DNA of 64,000 nt, taken from Clostridiaceae bacterium (GTDB lineage: Bacteria; Bacillota; Clostridia; Lachnospirales; Lachnospiraceae). The notes under the pieces were generated by a model. It ran no database searches, was not told where the DNA came from, and saw only the letters and a program-made list of their open reading frames with translations. Both the position numbers and the translations under genes were made by a program. Below, one piece after another: positions 24,807 through 34,042 of this stretch (positions are counted from its first letter, which is position 1; the number at the start of each line of letters is the position of its first letter). The stretch spans positions 124,001 through 188,000 of the forward strand of contig CABIXM010000006.1 of the NCBI GenBank assembly GCA_902362725.1, written 5' to 3'.

Positions 24807-26588
24807 ATGGCATTTGACGGAATTACTGTATCCTGTCTTCGAAAGGAGCTGTCGGATAAACTGACCGGGGGACGCATCACCAAGATCGTCCAGTCCGAGG
24901 CCGACGAGCTTCTGCTTACCATAAAAAATAACGCGAATCAGTACCGGCTACTACTCTCCGCTTCGGCCAGTCTGCCGCTGGTCTACCTGACGGACAGAAA
25001 TAAGCCCGCGCCCATGACCGCGCCGGGCTTCTGTATGCTGCTTCGCAAGCACCTGGGCGGCGGGCGCATCGTGGCTGTGACCCAGCCTTCCCTGGAGCGC
25101 ATTCTCCATTTCCATATCGAGCATCTGGATGAAATGGGCGATCTCTGCCGCAAGACCCTCATCGTGGAGCTGATGGGCAAGCACAGCAACCTGATTTTCT
25201 GCAGGGAGGACGGCATGATCCTGGACAGCATCAAGCATGTGTCCCTGGCGGTCAGCTCCGTCCGTGAGGTGCTGCCGGGCCGGACTTACTTCATTCCCCA
25301 TACCCAGGACAAGCTGGATCCACTGACTGCCAATCCCGTGGAAATGGTTTCAGCTATCTGTCAAAAGCCGATGCCCCTCTCCAAGGCCATCTACACCACA
25401 TTGACAGGCTTTTCCCCGGTCATGGCTGAGGAACTCTGCCACCGGGCTTCTGTGGAATCTGCGCGGCCTGCGGGGGCTTTAGAGGCTCCGGAGCGGGAGA
25501 TGCTGGCGCATCAGCTGTTGCGGCTTATGGAGACGGTTCAGGCTGGTGATTTTAAGCCTCATATTTATTATAAAAATGCAGACTCCACCGCCGATACCGT
25601 ATTCCCACAGCCCGGGCAGAATCTGGATCCGGCAGAGTTCTCCGCAGTTCCGCTGACCATGTACGGGGATCTGACCGACCAGGCTTTCGACTCCATTTCC
25701 GCCCTGCTGGAAAGCTACTATGCTTCAAAGAATACCCTGACCCGCATCCGCCAGAAGTCCTCGGATCTCCGGCGCATCGTGCAGACGGCCCTGGAGCGAA
25801 GCCGTAAGAAATACGATCTGCAGAGCCGACAGCTGGCCGATACAGAAAAGCGGGAGAAGTATCAGATCTGGGGAGAACTGATTCACACCTACGGTTATGG
25901 CGTACCGGAAGGCGCAAAGTCCATGCAGGCTCTGAATTATTACACCAATGAAGAGGTTACGATTCCTCTCGATCCGACCCTCTCTGCTCAGGAGAACGCG
26001 AAAAAATATTTTGACAAATATGGCAAGCTCAAGCGGACCTTCGAGGCTGTAACCACCCTGCTGACTGAAACCAGGGCTGAAGTCGAACATCTGGAATCCG
26101 TGCAGACGGCCCTGGATATGGCTCTCTCCGAGGAGGATCTGGTGCAGATCAAGGAGGAGCTGGTGGAATCCGGCTATATCCGCCGGAAGGGTGGTGGCAA
26201 AAAGGTGAAGATCACTTCCAAACCCTATCACTATCTCTCCAGCGACGGCTTTGATATCTATGTGGGAAAAAATAATTATCAGAACGACGAGCTGACCTTC
26301 CAGTTTGCCACCGGAAATGACTGGTGGTTCCACGCCAAGGGCGCGCCCGGCTCCCATGTCATCGTGAAGACGAATGGGCAGGAGCTTCCGGACCGCACCT
26401 TTGAGGAAGCCGGAAAGCTGGCTGCTTACTACTCCAAAAACCGGGGCGGCGACAAGGTAGAGATCGACTATGTCCAGAAGAAGCAGGTGAAGAAACCCGG
26501 TGGCGCGAAACCCGGTTTCGTGGTGTATTATACCAATTATTCCCTGATGATCGATTCGGATATCTCCGGCATCCGGCAGGTGGATTAG
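24807..26588 (+). CDS. rqcH: NFACT protein RqcH (ribosome quality control, fibronectin-binding-like)
   Basis: 593 residues, close to the ~570 of Bacillus RqcH. NFACT-N spans about 1-200 (MAFDGITVSCLRKELSDKL; PGFCMLLRKHLGG; IVELMGKHSN), then helix-hairpin-helix and coiled-coil regions (about 290-440). The NFACT-R domain near the C-terminus has NDWWFHAKGAPGSHVI. The protein binds obstructed large ribosomal subunits with peptidyl-tRNA and drives alanine tailing of stalled peptides. The older name, fibronectin-binding protein, reflects surface-binding reports in streptococci. AAGGAGG precedes the ATG. Confidence 0.93.
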   Translation: MAFDGITVSCLRKELSDKLTGGRITKIVQSEADELLLTIKNNANQYRLLLSASASLPLVYLTDRNKPAPMTAPGFCMLLRKHLGGGRIVAVTQPSLERILHFHIEHLDEMGDLCRKTLIVELMGKHSNLIFCREDGMILDSIKHVSLAVSSVREVLPGRTYFIPHTQDKLDPLTANPVEMVSAICQKPMPLSKAIYTTLTGFSPVMAEELCHRASVESARPAGALEAPEREMLAHQLLRLMETVQAGDFKPHIYYKNADSTADTVFPQPGQNLDPAEFSAVPLTMYGDLTDQAFDSISALLESYYASKNTLTRIRQKSSDLRRIVQTALERSRKKYDLQSRQLADTEKREKYQIWGELIHTYGYGVPEGAKSMQALNYYTNEEVTIPLDPTLSAQENAKKYFDKYGKLKRTFEAVTTLLTETRAEVEHLESVQTALDMALSEEDLVQIKEELVESGYIRRKGGGKKVKITSKPYHYLSSDGFDIYVGKNNYQNDELTFQFATGNDWWFHAKGAPGSHVIVKTNGQELPDRTFEEAGKLAAYYSKNRGGDKVEIDYVQKKQVKKPGGAKPGFVVYYTNYSLMIDSDISGIRQVD

Positions 26589-26607
26589 GTTTTCGGAGGG
26601 CTGAGTC

Positions 26608-26647
26608 AAAAAAGTCCGGCAGATGGTGACATCTGCCGGACTTTTTT
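26608..26647. terminator. Bidirectional terminator of rqcH and phospholipase C-like gene
   Basis: AAAAAAGTCCGGCAGATG, loop GTGA and CATCTGCCGGACTTTTTT form an 18-bp perfect hairpin between two convergent genes. Confidence 0.9.
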
Positions 26648-26671
26648 TGTTTTCTCATTTTTCGCCTGCTC

Positions 26672-27268
26672 TTACGCGGGACACAGCCGTCTCTCGACTT
26701 CCTTTCCTGCTGCGATACTGACCAGATTCAGAATAGCCTGTACCACCTGGTGACATACGCGCACAATGTACTCGCAGTCCTCCTTCACCCCATGCTCAAT
26801 CTTCAAATAATCCTCATGGGCTTTTTTGATAAAGGTACAAACTGCCTCTGCCGTCTCAAACTTTTTTGTATCGATGCGGACCCGGAAGGCTTCCCCGCTC
26901 TTCACATATTCCCGAAGCCGGAACTTCAGTTCTTTCTCATAGATACAGTGATCTTTCAGATTGCCATCATAAATCTTATTATGTGGAAATGTGAAATAAT
27001 CCGCAATATAATGAATGATTTCACCGAGACGCCGCATATAGGCGCGTCCGTTGTCCAGCATCAGATCTGAATCCTGTGACAGATTACAAATGCGCTCCCG
27101 AACCATGTCGAAGGTTCCTACGAATTCATGGCGCTGGGTCAGAAAGGACGGTTTACAGTCCGGGAGTATGCTTCCCAGATAGAACGCCTTCCGATGATGG
27201 TTCATGGTCGGAAAGTCCATGTCCTGCGCGATGTATCTGGCCAGTGAAATATGTGATTTTTTTCTCAT
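26672..27268 (-). CDS. Zinc-dependent phospholipase C-family protein
   Basis: 198 residues, all-helical, with no signal peptide. A run of histidines and acids matches the Zn_dep_PLPC fold: NHHRKAFYLGSILPD near residues 23-37, and GEIIHYIADYFTFPHN near 80-95. Clostridial alpha-toxin and Bacillus PLC belong to the wider family, but this cytoplasmic, compact form is a common uncharacterised protein of Lachnospiraceae. Metal binding is likely and the substrate is unknown. GGAGG precedes the ATG. Promoter TGGACA-N17-TATGAT lies upstream. Confidence 0.8.
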   Translation of the reverse strand: MRKKSHISLARYIAQDMDFPTMNHHRKAFYLGSILPDCKPSFLTQRHEFVGTFDMVRERICNLSQDSDLMLDNGRAYMRRLGEIIHYIADYFTFPHNKIYDGNLKDHCIYEKELKFRLREYVKSGEAFRVRIDTKKFETAEAVCTFIKKAHEDYLKIEHGVKEDCEYIVRVCHQVVQAILNLVSIAAGKEVERRLCPA

Positions 27269-27336
27269 TTATTACCTCCATCCCCACGGTAAAATCCCGT
27301 TTACATAATATTCCCCTCATAAATGCTACCTGCTTT

Positions 27337-27365
27337 ATCATACTCCCATTTTTTCTGATTGTCCA
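27337..27365 (-). promoter_or_regulatory. Promoter of phospholipase C-like gene
   Basis: On the minus strand, TGGACA (27365-27360), a 17-bp spacer and TATGAT (27342-27337). The leader is about 60 bases. Confidence 0.5.
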
Positions 27366-27480
27366 TTCCTGACTTTTACAAGATTCCACATTTTTTACCC
27401 CCTCTTTTTGACTATTTTTGCTGTACTTTCCTTTTTTCCCTTTGCAAATGATGAACTTTTTATAAATTTCAGTGATTTCC

Positions 27481-27509
27481 TTGATTCACCGGAGGAAATT
27501 CAGTACACT
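27481..27509 (+). promoter_or_regulatory. Promoter of TetR-family gene
   Basis: TTGATT (27481-27486), a 17-bp spacer and TACACT (27504-27509). The expected transcript start near 27516 lies after an ATG at 27513, which favours the start codon at 27543. Confidence 0.5.
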
Positions 27510-27542
27510 TAAATGAATGACACAGGATGGGATGGGATATTT

Positions 27543-28121
27543 ATGAAACATGAGATACAGAGTCTGGCTACAAAGCAGGCGTTGGCGGATTCCTTAAAGC
27601 AGCTTCTGGCGAAAAAATCATTTTCAAAGATTACGGTGACGGAGATTGTGGAGAACTGCGGGTTTAACCGCAAGACTTTTTATTATCACTTTGAGGATAT
27701 CTATTCGCTGCTGCGCTGGATGCTGGAACAGGATCTGCTGTCGGTGGTGGACAGCAATGAGCTGACGTCGGATCCGGAGAAAGTGATCCGGTTTGCCCTG
27801 CATTATATTAAACAGAACCGGCAGCTTCTGACCTGTGTCATCAATGAACTGGGGCATGATGAGCTCCGGAATTTTCTCTATGATGATTTTTCCGCACCTA
27901 TCCGGCTGGTAATTCAGAAAGCCGAAACCGAGACCGGACGAACGCTTGACGACGCTTACCGGGAGCATCTGACTTCCTTTTATACCAGCGGTATGACGGG
28001 GATGATTGTACGGGTGCTGCTTCGGAAGATTCCTTCGGAGGAGGAGTTTATCGAGGATATGATTACGACGTTTCATGTGTCGCTGGCGGCGCTGGTGCAG
28101 GCGCGGGGACGCAGGATATAA
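27543..28121 (+). CDS. TetR/AcrR-family transcriptional regulator
   Basis: 192 residues. The N-terminal HTH reads KQALADSLKQLLAKKSFSK, then ITVTEIVENCGFNRKTFYYHF, the standard TetR recognition helix. The C-terminal ligand-binding part (about 70-190), with FYTSGMTGMIVRVLL, resembles the DhaS-like subgroup. No operon partner is adjacent; the gene is flanked by a divergent phospholipase-like gene and a large inverted repeat, so its target is unknown. The start at 27543 is chosen over 27513 because of the promoter position. Confidence 0.85.
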   Translation: MKHEIQSLATKQALADSLKQLLAKKSFSKITVTEIVENCGFNRKTFYYHFEDIYSLLRWMLEQDLLSVVDSNELTSDPEKVIRFALHYIKQNRQLLTCVINELGHDELRNFLYDDFSAPIRLVIQKAETETGRTLDDAYREHLTSFYTSGMTGMIVRVLLRKIPSEEEFIEDMITTFHVSLAALVQARGRRI

Positions 28122-28136
28122 AATATAGTAACGGAC

Positions 28137-28327
28137 GGAAAGAGAGAATGCCTCCCTCGCTCTGAGACGCATTGATTTCCCTGATTAGGTTCGCACGGCT
28201 TATTCGCCCCCGACCGCCAAACTCGGCCTTCGGCCTCAGACAGTGGCTCCTTCGGGGGCTGCCTAGCGCAAACGAATCCTCGGGAAATCAAGCTAACCTC
28301 AGATCAAGGGAGGCATTCTCTCTTTCC
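28137..28327. repeat. 191-bp nested inverted-repeat element (MITE-like)
   Basis: Perfect 21-bp terminal inverted arms (28137-28157 and 28307-28327) enclose a second perfect 10-bp pair (28172-28181 and 28282-28291). Inside are weaker pairings and GCCCCCGA / TTCGGGGGC and GGCC-TTC-GGCC hairpins. No target-site duplication is evident. The internal ACGCATTGATTTCCC recurs with one change in the hairpin at 39534-39600. The strand bias of the coding frames crossing it gives no convincing protein. It lies between convergent TetR and polC genes. Confidence 0.7.
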
Positions 28328-28334
28328 TGACTTT

Positions 28335-28367
28335 GCAGGATGGGTATTTTATCCTGCGTTTTATTAT
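28335..28367 (+). terminator. Terminator after TetR gene
   Basis: GCAGGAT, a 9-base loop and ATCCTGC, followed by GTTTTATTAT. It lies just beyond the inverted-repeat element. Confidence 0.6.
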
Positions 28368-28397
28368 ATCGGTTGTCTAAGACGGTACGTTTTTACA

Positions 28398-31300
28398 CTA
28401 TGATACATAATCAAACAGCGACAACTGATTGGACTCCGGCAGGTCGCCGAGTAATCCCAAATCTCCCATGAAGTCAATCACAGTTTTTGAGAGCTTACTT
28501 CTGGTCCGCAGGTCGTCCCGGGACAGGAAGGGGCCGTCCTTGGCAGCGGCTTCCAGCTGATCGGCTGCCTTGTCACCCAGGCCCTCGATGGTACTTAGGG
28601 CCGGCATCAGTTTGCCGTCGATGATCTGGAAACGATGGGCCTTCGCCCGGTAGATGTCGATGGGCCAGAATTCGAAGCCTCTGGCGTACATCTCCTGGAC
28701 GATGTGCATGTCCTTCATGCTGTCCTGCTCCTTCTTGGACAGAGAATCACTCCGGCGCTTATAATCCGACATAAAATAAGCCAGACGCTCTTTTCCCTGA
28801 CACATAAGCTCATAGCTGAATGCCGAAGCACGGATACTGAAATAGGCCGCGTAATAGGCCAGCGGATAATTGATCTTGCAGTAGGCGATTCGCCAGGCCA
28901 TCATAACGTAGGCCGCCGCATGGGCCTTCGGGAACATGTATTTAATCATTTTACAGGACTCGATATACCAGTCTTCCACGCCCTCGGCCTTCATGGCCTC
29001 GATCCATTCGGGCTTCAGTCCCTTTCCCTTTCGTACACTCTCCATAATCGTAAAGGACAGGCTGGGTTCCACGCCCTGATGAATCAGGTACAGCATAATA
29101 TCGTCCCGGGTACAGATAGCCGTGGAAATGGTGGCCTTGCCTTCCTTGATAAAGCGCTGGGCGTTGTTCAGCCACACATCGGTACCATGGGACAGTCCCG
29201 AGATCCGGATCAGGTCCGAGAAGGACTGAGGCTTGGCGTCGCACACCATCTGGATTACGAAGTCGGTGCCGAACTCGGGAATGCCAAGGCATCCCAGGGG
29301 GCAGCCGTCGATATCCTCCGGCTTGATTCCCAGAGCCTCTGTATTCTTAAACAAAGACATGACGTCCTGGTCATCCAGTGGAATGGTCTTCGCATCCAGG
29401 CCGGTCAGGTCCTCCAGCATACGAATCATGGTCGGATCATCGTGTCCCAGAATGTCCAGCTTCAACAGGTTGTGGTCGATGGAGTGATAGTCAAAATGGG
29501 TGGTAATGATGTCCGTGGTCATATCGTTGGCAGGATGCTGAATGGGCGTAAAGGAATGGATTTCCTCCCCGTGGGGCAGTACGACAATTCCACCCGGGTG
29601 CTGGCCCGTCGAGCGGCGCACGCCCACGCAGCCCTGCACGATACGGTCAATCTCACAGTTCCGCTTGTGCTGGCCCCGCTCCTCATAATAATTCTTCACA
29701 TAACCGAAGGCCGTCTTGTCCGCCAGGGTTCCGATGGTCCCCGCCCGGAAGGTCTGACCCGTACCGAAGATAACCTCCGTATATTTGTGGGCCTTGGACT
29801 GATAATCGCCGGAGAAGTTCAGGTCGATATCCGGCTCCTTATCTCCCTTAAAGCCCAGGAATGTCTCGAAGGGAATATCGAAGCCCTCCTTCTTCAGGGG
29901 GCCTCCACAGACCGGACAGGCCTTATCCGGCATATCGCAGCCGGCTGCACCCGCGTATTTGCGCACTTCTTCCGACTCGAAATCGCTGTAATGGCAGGCC
30001 GGACAGTAATAGTGGGGCGGCAGCGGATTGACCTCTGTGATTCCGGCCATGGTGGCCACGAAGGAGGAACCTACGGATCCTCGGGATCCCACCAGATAGC
30101 CGTCCGCGTTGGACTTCCACACCAGCTTCTGGGCGATGATATACATAACCGCGAATCCATTGGAAATGATGGAGTGCAGCTCTTTCTCCAGACGCTCCGT
30201 TACCACCTGGGGCAGCTCCCCGCCATAGATGGAATGGGCTTTCTCGTAACAGATGTCACGGAGCGTCTGATCCGAATTCTCGATAACCGGCGGACACTTA
30301 TCCGGGCGCACCGGGGAAATCCGTTCGATCATATCCGCAATCTTATTTGTGTTAGTGATGACTACCTCTTCTGCTTTATCGCTTCCGAGATATTCAAATT
30401 CCGCCAGCATTTCCTCGGTAGTCCGAAGATACAGCGGCGCCTGATCGTCCGCGTCCTTGAAGCCCTTTCCGGCCATGATAATCCGGCGGTAGACCTCGTC
30501 CTCCGGGTTCAGGAAATGCACGTCGCAGGTGGCCACCACAGGCTTGTGAAACTGCTCTCCCAGAGACACGATCTTCTTATTCAGACGGATCAGATCGTCC
30601 TTCAACTCGAAGGTGGGCCGTTCTCCCCGCAGCATAAATTCGTTATTGCCCAGAGGCTGAATCTCCAGGTAGTCGTAGAAGTTCACCAGTCTCGCAATCT
30701 CCTCATCAGGGGCAGACCGCACCAGCGCCTGATAGAGCTCTCCGGCCTCGCAGGCGGAGCCTACGATCAATCCCTCCCGGTGCTTCTGGAGCACGCTTTT
30801 GGGGATTCTCGGCACCCGGGCAAAATAATCCATATGAGACCAGGATACCATCCGGTACAGATTCACTCGGCCAATCTCATTTTTCGCCAGAATAATCACA
30901 TGGTGGGAGGGCAGCTTCTTAATGGCGTCCGCGTCCAGGGTACTCATCCGGTTGACGCCGTTCAGGTCGAAAATATCCCGCTCTTTCAGCATCTGCACAA
31001 ACTTCACGAAAATTTCCGCGGTACAGCCTGCGTCGTCCACGGCCCGATGATGATTTTCCAGAGACACATTCAGGGCTTTCGCCACTGTGTCCAGCTTGAA
31101 ACGGTTCAGCTGGGGCAGCAGAATCCGGGCCAGCGCCACCGTATCCACCACGGTGAACTCGCAGGGCAGGCCCTGGCGCTCGCTGTTTTTGCGGATGAAG
31201 CTCATATCGAAGCCCGCATTGTGGGCCACCATGACCGCGCCCTTGCAGAAATCCAGGAATTTCGGCAGGATTTCCTCGATGGTGGGCTCGTTCATGACCA

Positions 31301-32921
31301 TCTCATCGTTGATGCCGGTCAACTTCTCAATCTCGAAGGGAATCGGGGTCTGGGGATTCACGAATACACTGAATTTGTCCGTGATCTCACCCTGTTCCAC
31401 CCGCACGGCTCCGATCTCAATGATCCGGTCATTTTCCGCGGAAAAGCCGGTGGTCTCAATGTCAAAGACCACATAGGCGTCGTCCAGGCTTTGTCCGGCC
31501 GCGTCGGTGACGATATCCTTCAGGTCGTCGACCAGATAGCCCTCCACGCCGTAAATGACCTTGAAATTATCGCCCTTTTCCAGGCTGTGGCTGGCTGCAG
31601 GGTAAGCCTGTACCACGCCGTGATCCGTCACCGCAATAGCCTTATGTCCCCAGGATTTCGCCCGCTTGATAATGTCCTCCACTTCAGAGACACCGTCCAT
31701 ATCACTCATCTTCGTATGACAATGAAGCTCCACCCGTTTCAGCTCACTGTTGTCTACCCGAGGCGTCCGGAAATCCGAAGATTTTTTAATTCCCACCACG
31801 GAGCTGATGGTCAGCTCGTTGTCAAAACGGTCCATGGCGGTAAGACCCTTCAGCTTGATGAAGGCTCCCTTTTTCAACTTCTCCCGGAAGGCTTCCATTT
31901 CGTCATTTTTCTCGAAGATTTTGATACGGATGGTGTCCGTGTAATCGGTCACCGTGATAGTTACAATGGTCTTCTCGCCGCGGATCTCCCGCTCGTCCCA
32001 GCCGGTCACCTGGCCGTGGATGACCACCTCGCCCATTTCTCCAATGACCTGCACCAGATCGATGAGCTCGCTGTCGTCAAAATCACGACCGTAAAGCACG
32101 TCAGGATTGTTGCTGGCGCCACGGCTTCGGAAACCACCGCCGGAACGCAGGGTCTTGCCGTAGGCGTACTCGCTTTTGCCGAAATTGCCAAAGTTCTTCT
32201 TGCCGCCTGTGGATGCAGCCGCAGGCTTCTTCTCCGTTTTCATGCCGCCGGAGCTGCCGACGTCTCCTGCTGCCGTACTGTTTCCGCCCGCGCGTTCCGC
32301 GTTCTCTGCACTCTCCGCAGCGTCTGCCGCCTGCTTGGCCGCCCACATGGCCGCGTTCAGGGCCTCCGCCTGCTTCTCCACGTCCGCACGGCCGCTGCGC
32401 TTCTTCTTTTCTTCCTTTTTATCCACAAACTCCACCTGGATTTTCACATCCAATCCACATCGTTCCGTGAAAATCTTATACAGAATGCGGATAAGTTCAT
32501 CGGCCGCGTCCTCACCCAGAGTGGTCTTCGCAAGTTCCATTTTCAGGATATTGGCTTCCGGAAACTCGATCTTCGCCCCCCGGAACAGGTTGTACTCCAG
32601 CATGCTGTAATGGCGCAGTTCAAAGAGAATGCTGTCCTTATAGAGCTCCATCAGCTTTTCCGGGTTGTACTGCCCCGACAGCTCATAGCGCTCCAGAATC
32701 CTGACTGTGATATCCGACGCCCCGAAGAGCTGCTTTTTTAAAGTCTTTTCAAGCTGAAAAAGCTGCTCCTTATGGATCAGCTTTCCGCTCACAAGATATA
32801 CTCTTATGAAATTTTTTGCCCGGTTGGAGGTGACCTTTTCCACCTTCACCTGCTCCAGCAGATCCTGAAGCCCCTGCTCCACATGGAGCGGCGGAAAGAC
32901 CTCCGCGAACATTTTTGTCAT
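28398..32921 (-). CDS. polC: DNA polymerase III alpha subunit, PolC type
   Basis: 1507 residues from ATG at 32921, with AGAGGGA five bases upstream; an upstream GTG lacks such a site. The N-terminal domain (about 1-190) is joined by an Ala/Gly/Ser-rich linker (about 190-280) to an OB domain (about 300-390). The PHP domain begins HCHTKMSDMDG (about 397). A DnaQ-like 3'-5' exonuclease inserted in it starts VFDIETTGF (about 482) and continues with EIGAV. The polymerase core includes CPVCGG zinc ligands and DIDLNFSGDYQ catalytic acids. PolC is the main replicative polymerase of low-GC Gram-positives. It is last in the ftsW-ispG-polC operon. Confidence 0.97.
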   Translation of the reverse strand: MTKMFAEVFPPLHVEQGLQDLLEQVKVEKVTSNRAKNFIRVYLVSGKLIHKEQLFQLEKTLKKQLFGASDITVRILERYELSGQYNPEKLMELYKDSILFELRHYSMLEYNLFRGAKIEFPEANILKMELAKTTLGEDAADELIRILYKIFTERCGLDVKIQVEFVDKKEEKKKRSGRADVEKQAEALNAAMWAAKQAADAAESAENAERAGGNSTAAGDVGSSGGMKTEKKPAAASTGGKKNFGNFGKSEYAYGKTLRSGGGFRSRGASNNPDVLYGRDFDDSELIDLVQVIGEMGEVVIHGQVTGWDEREIRGEKTIVTITVTDYTDTIRIKIFEKNDEMEAFREKLKKGAFIKLKGLTAMDRFDNELTISSVVGIKKSSDFRTPRVDNSELKRVELHCHTKMSDMDGVSEVEDIIKRAKSWGHKAIAVTDHGVVQAYPAASHSLEKGDNFKVIYGVEGYLVDDLKDIVTDAAGQSLDDAYVVFDIETTGFSAENDRIIEIGAVRVEQGEITDKFSVFVNPQTPIPFEIEKLTGINDEMVMNEPTIEEILPKFLDFCKGAVMVAHNAGFDMSFIRKNSERQGLPCEFTVVDTVALARILLPQLNRFKLDTVAKALNVSLENHHRAVDDAGCTAEIFVKFVQMLKERDIFDLNGVNRMSTLDADAIKKLPSHHVIILAKNEIGRVNLYRMVSWSHMDYFARVPRIPKSVLQKHREGLIVGSACEAGELYQALVRSAPDEEIARLVNFYDYLEIQPLGNNEFMLRGERPTFELKDDLIRLNKKIVSLGEQFHKPVVATCDVHFLNPEDEVYRRIIMAGKGFKDADDQAPLYLRTTEEMLAEFEYLGSDKAEEVVITNTNKIADMIERISPVRPDKCPPVIENSDQTLRDICYEKAHSIYGGELPQVVTERLEKELHSIISNGFAVMYIIAQKLVWKSNADGYLVGSRGSVGSSFVATMAGITEVNPLPPHYYCPACHYSDFESEEVRKYAGAAGCDMPDKACPVCGGPLKKEGFDIPFETFLGFKGDKEPDIDLNFSGDYQSKAHKYTEVIFGTGQTFRAGTIGTLADKTAFGYVKNYYEERGQHKRNCEIDRIVQGCVGVRRSTGQHPGGIVVLPHGEEIHSFTPIQHPANDMTTDIITTHFDYHSIDHNLLKLDILGHDDPTMIRMLEDLTGLDAKTIPLDDQDVMSLFKNTEALGIKPEDIDGCPLGCLGIPEFGTDFVIQMVCDAKPQSFSDLIRISGLSHGTDVWLNNAQRFIKEGKATISTAICTRDDIMLYLIHQGVEPSLSFTIMESVRKGKGLKPEWIEAMKAEGVEDWYIESCKMIKYMFPKAHAAAYVMMAWRIAYCKINYPLAYYAAYFSIRASAFSYELMCQGKERLAYFMSDYKRRSDSLSKKEQDSMKDMHIVQEMYARGFEFWPIDIYRAKAHRFQIIDGKLMPALSTIEGLGDKAADQLEAAAKDGPFLSRDDLRTRSKLSKTVIDFMGDLGLLGDLPESNQLSLFDYVS

Positions 32922-32983
32922 TCTATCCCTCTCTATCTCATTCTCATCTGTCACAGGCTTGCGCACTGTCTGCGTTTCTGAGC

Positions 32984-34042
32984 TCAGTTCTCGTTCCAGT
33001 GCAGCAGTTCCTCGCGCAATGCTCCCAGAAGCTCGCTCTCCGGCATCCGCTGTACGATCTCACCCTTCTTAATCAGCATGCCGGTGCCCTTGCCGCCCGC
33101 GATTCCGATGTCAGCTTCTTTCGCCTCGCCCGGTCCATTTACCACGCAGCCCATAACTGCCACCTTGATATCATTAAGCGGAATATCCTCTACCATGCGC
33201 TCCACCTGGTTAGCCAGGCCGATGAGGTCGATCTGGGTTCTGCCGCAGGTAGGACAGGATACGACCTCAATACCGCCCTTGCGGAGCCCCAGGGTCTTCA
33301 GAATGCGCTTTGCGGAGCGAATCTCCTCCAGCGGATCTCCGGTCAGGGACACACGGATGGTGTCGCCGATGCCCTGATACAGGATGATGCCCAGTCCCAC
33401 TGCGGACTTGATATTGCCGGAATACAGGGTACCGGACTCGGTGATGCCCACATGAAGCGGGTAATTGGTCTTCGTGGCAATCAGCTCATGGGCCCTGGCG
33501 CACATCATGACGTCGGAGGACTTGATGCTGATGACCAGGTTGTCATAACCCATGTCTTCGATGAGGTGTACCTTATCCAGGGCGCTCTCCACGATACCCT
33601 CTGCGGTGACGCCGTGGTATTTTTCCACCAGTTCTTTTTCCAGGGAACCGCTGTTGACGCCCACGCGGATGGGGATGTTACGCTCCTTCGCAGCGTCTAC
33701 TACGGCCTGTACACGTTCCCGGCTTCCGATATTGCCCGGGTTGATGCGGATCTTGTCCGCGCCGTGCTCGATGGCCGCCAGGGCCAGCTTATAATCAAAA
33801 TGAATGTCCGCCACCAGCGGAATCGTAATCTGCTTCTTAATCTCGCCGAGGGCCTCCGCCGCCTCCATGGTCGGAACCGCGCAGCGGATAATGTCGCAGC
33901 CCGCCGCCGTCAGCGCCTGAATCTGGGCCACGGTAGCCTCCACATCCTCTGTCTTTGTATTGGTCATGGACTGGATCAGGATCGGATTGCCTCCTCCGAT
34001 GACCCGGTCGCCGATTTTAATAACCTTCGTATGCTCTCTCAT
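32984..34042 (-). CDS. ispG: 4-hydroxy-3-methylbut-2-enyl diphosphate synthase (flavodoxin type)
   Basis: 352 residues. The N-terminal TIM barrel (ILIQSMTNTKTED; VADIHFDYKLAL; KIRINPGNIG) is followed by an iron-sulfur domain with CPTCGRTQID and CVVNGPGEAKEADIG, which supply the three cysteines of the 4Fe-4S cluster. It reduces MEcPP to HMBPP in the MEP isoprenoid pathway, feeding undecaprenyl phosphate needed for wall and capsule. The start overlaps the 3' end of the FtsW-like gene by 26 bases. The dxr and rseP genes that usually precede it are absent here. Confidence 0.97.
   Translation of the reverse strand: MREHTKVIKIGDRVIGGGNPILIQSMTNTKTEDVEATVAQIQALTAAGCDIIRCAVPTMEAAEALGEIKKQITIPLVADIHFDYKLALAAIEHGADKIRINPGNIGSRERVQAVVDAAKERNIPIRVGVNSGSLEKELVEKYHGVTAEGIVESALDKVHLIEDMGYDNLVISIKSSDVMMCARAHELIATKTNYPLHVGITESGTLYSGNIKSAVGLGIILYQGIGDTIRVSLTGDPLEEIRSAKRILKTLGLRKGGIEVVSCPTCGRTQIDLIGLANQVERMVEDIPLNDIKVAVMGCVVNGPGEAKEADIGIAGGKGTGMLIKKGEIVQRMPESELLGALREELLHWNEN

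Noticed and set aside
28073..28291. 72-codon leftward frame across the large inverted repeat
   Set aside because: It follows the repeat arms, has no ribosome-binding site and ends inside the TetR gene.
28635..32741. A very long open frame of 1368 codons antisense to polC
   Set aside because: It is the reverse-frame shadow of PolC codons, lacks a ribosome-binding site, and reads as low-complexity His/Arg/Leu-rich sequence.
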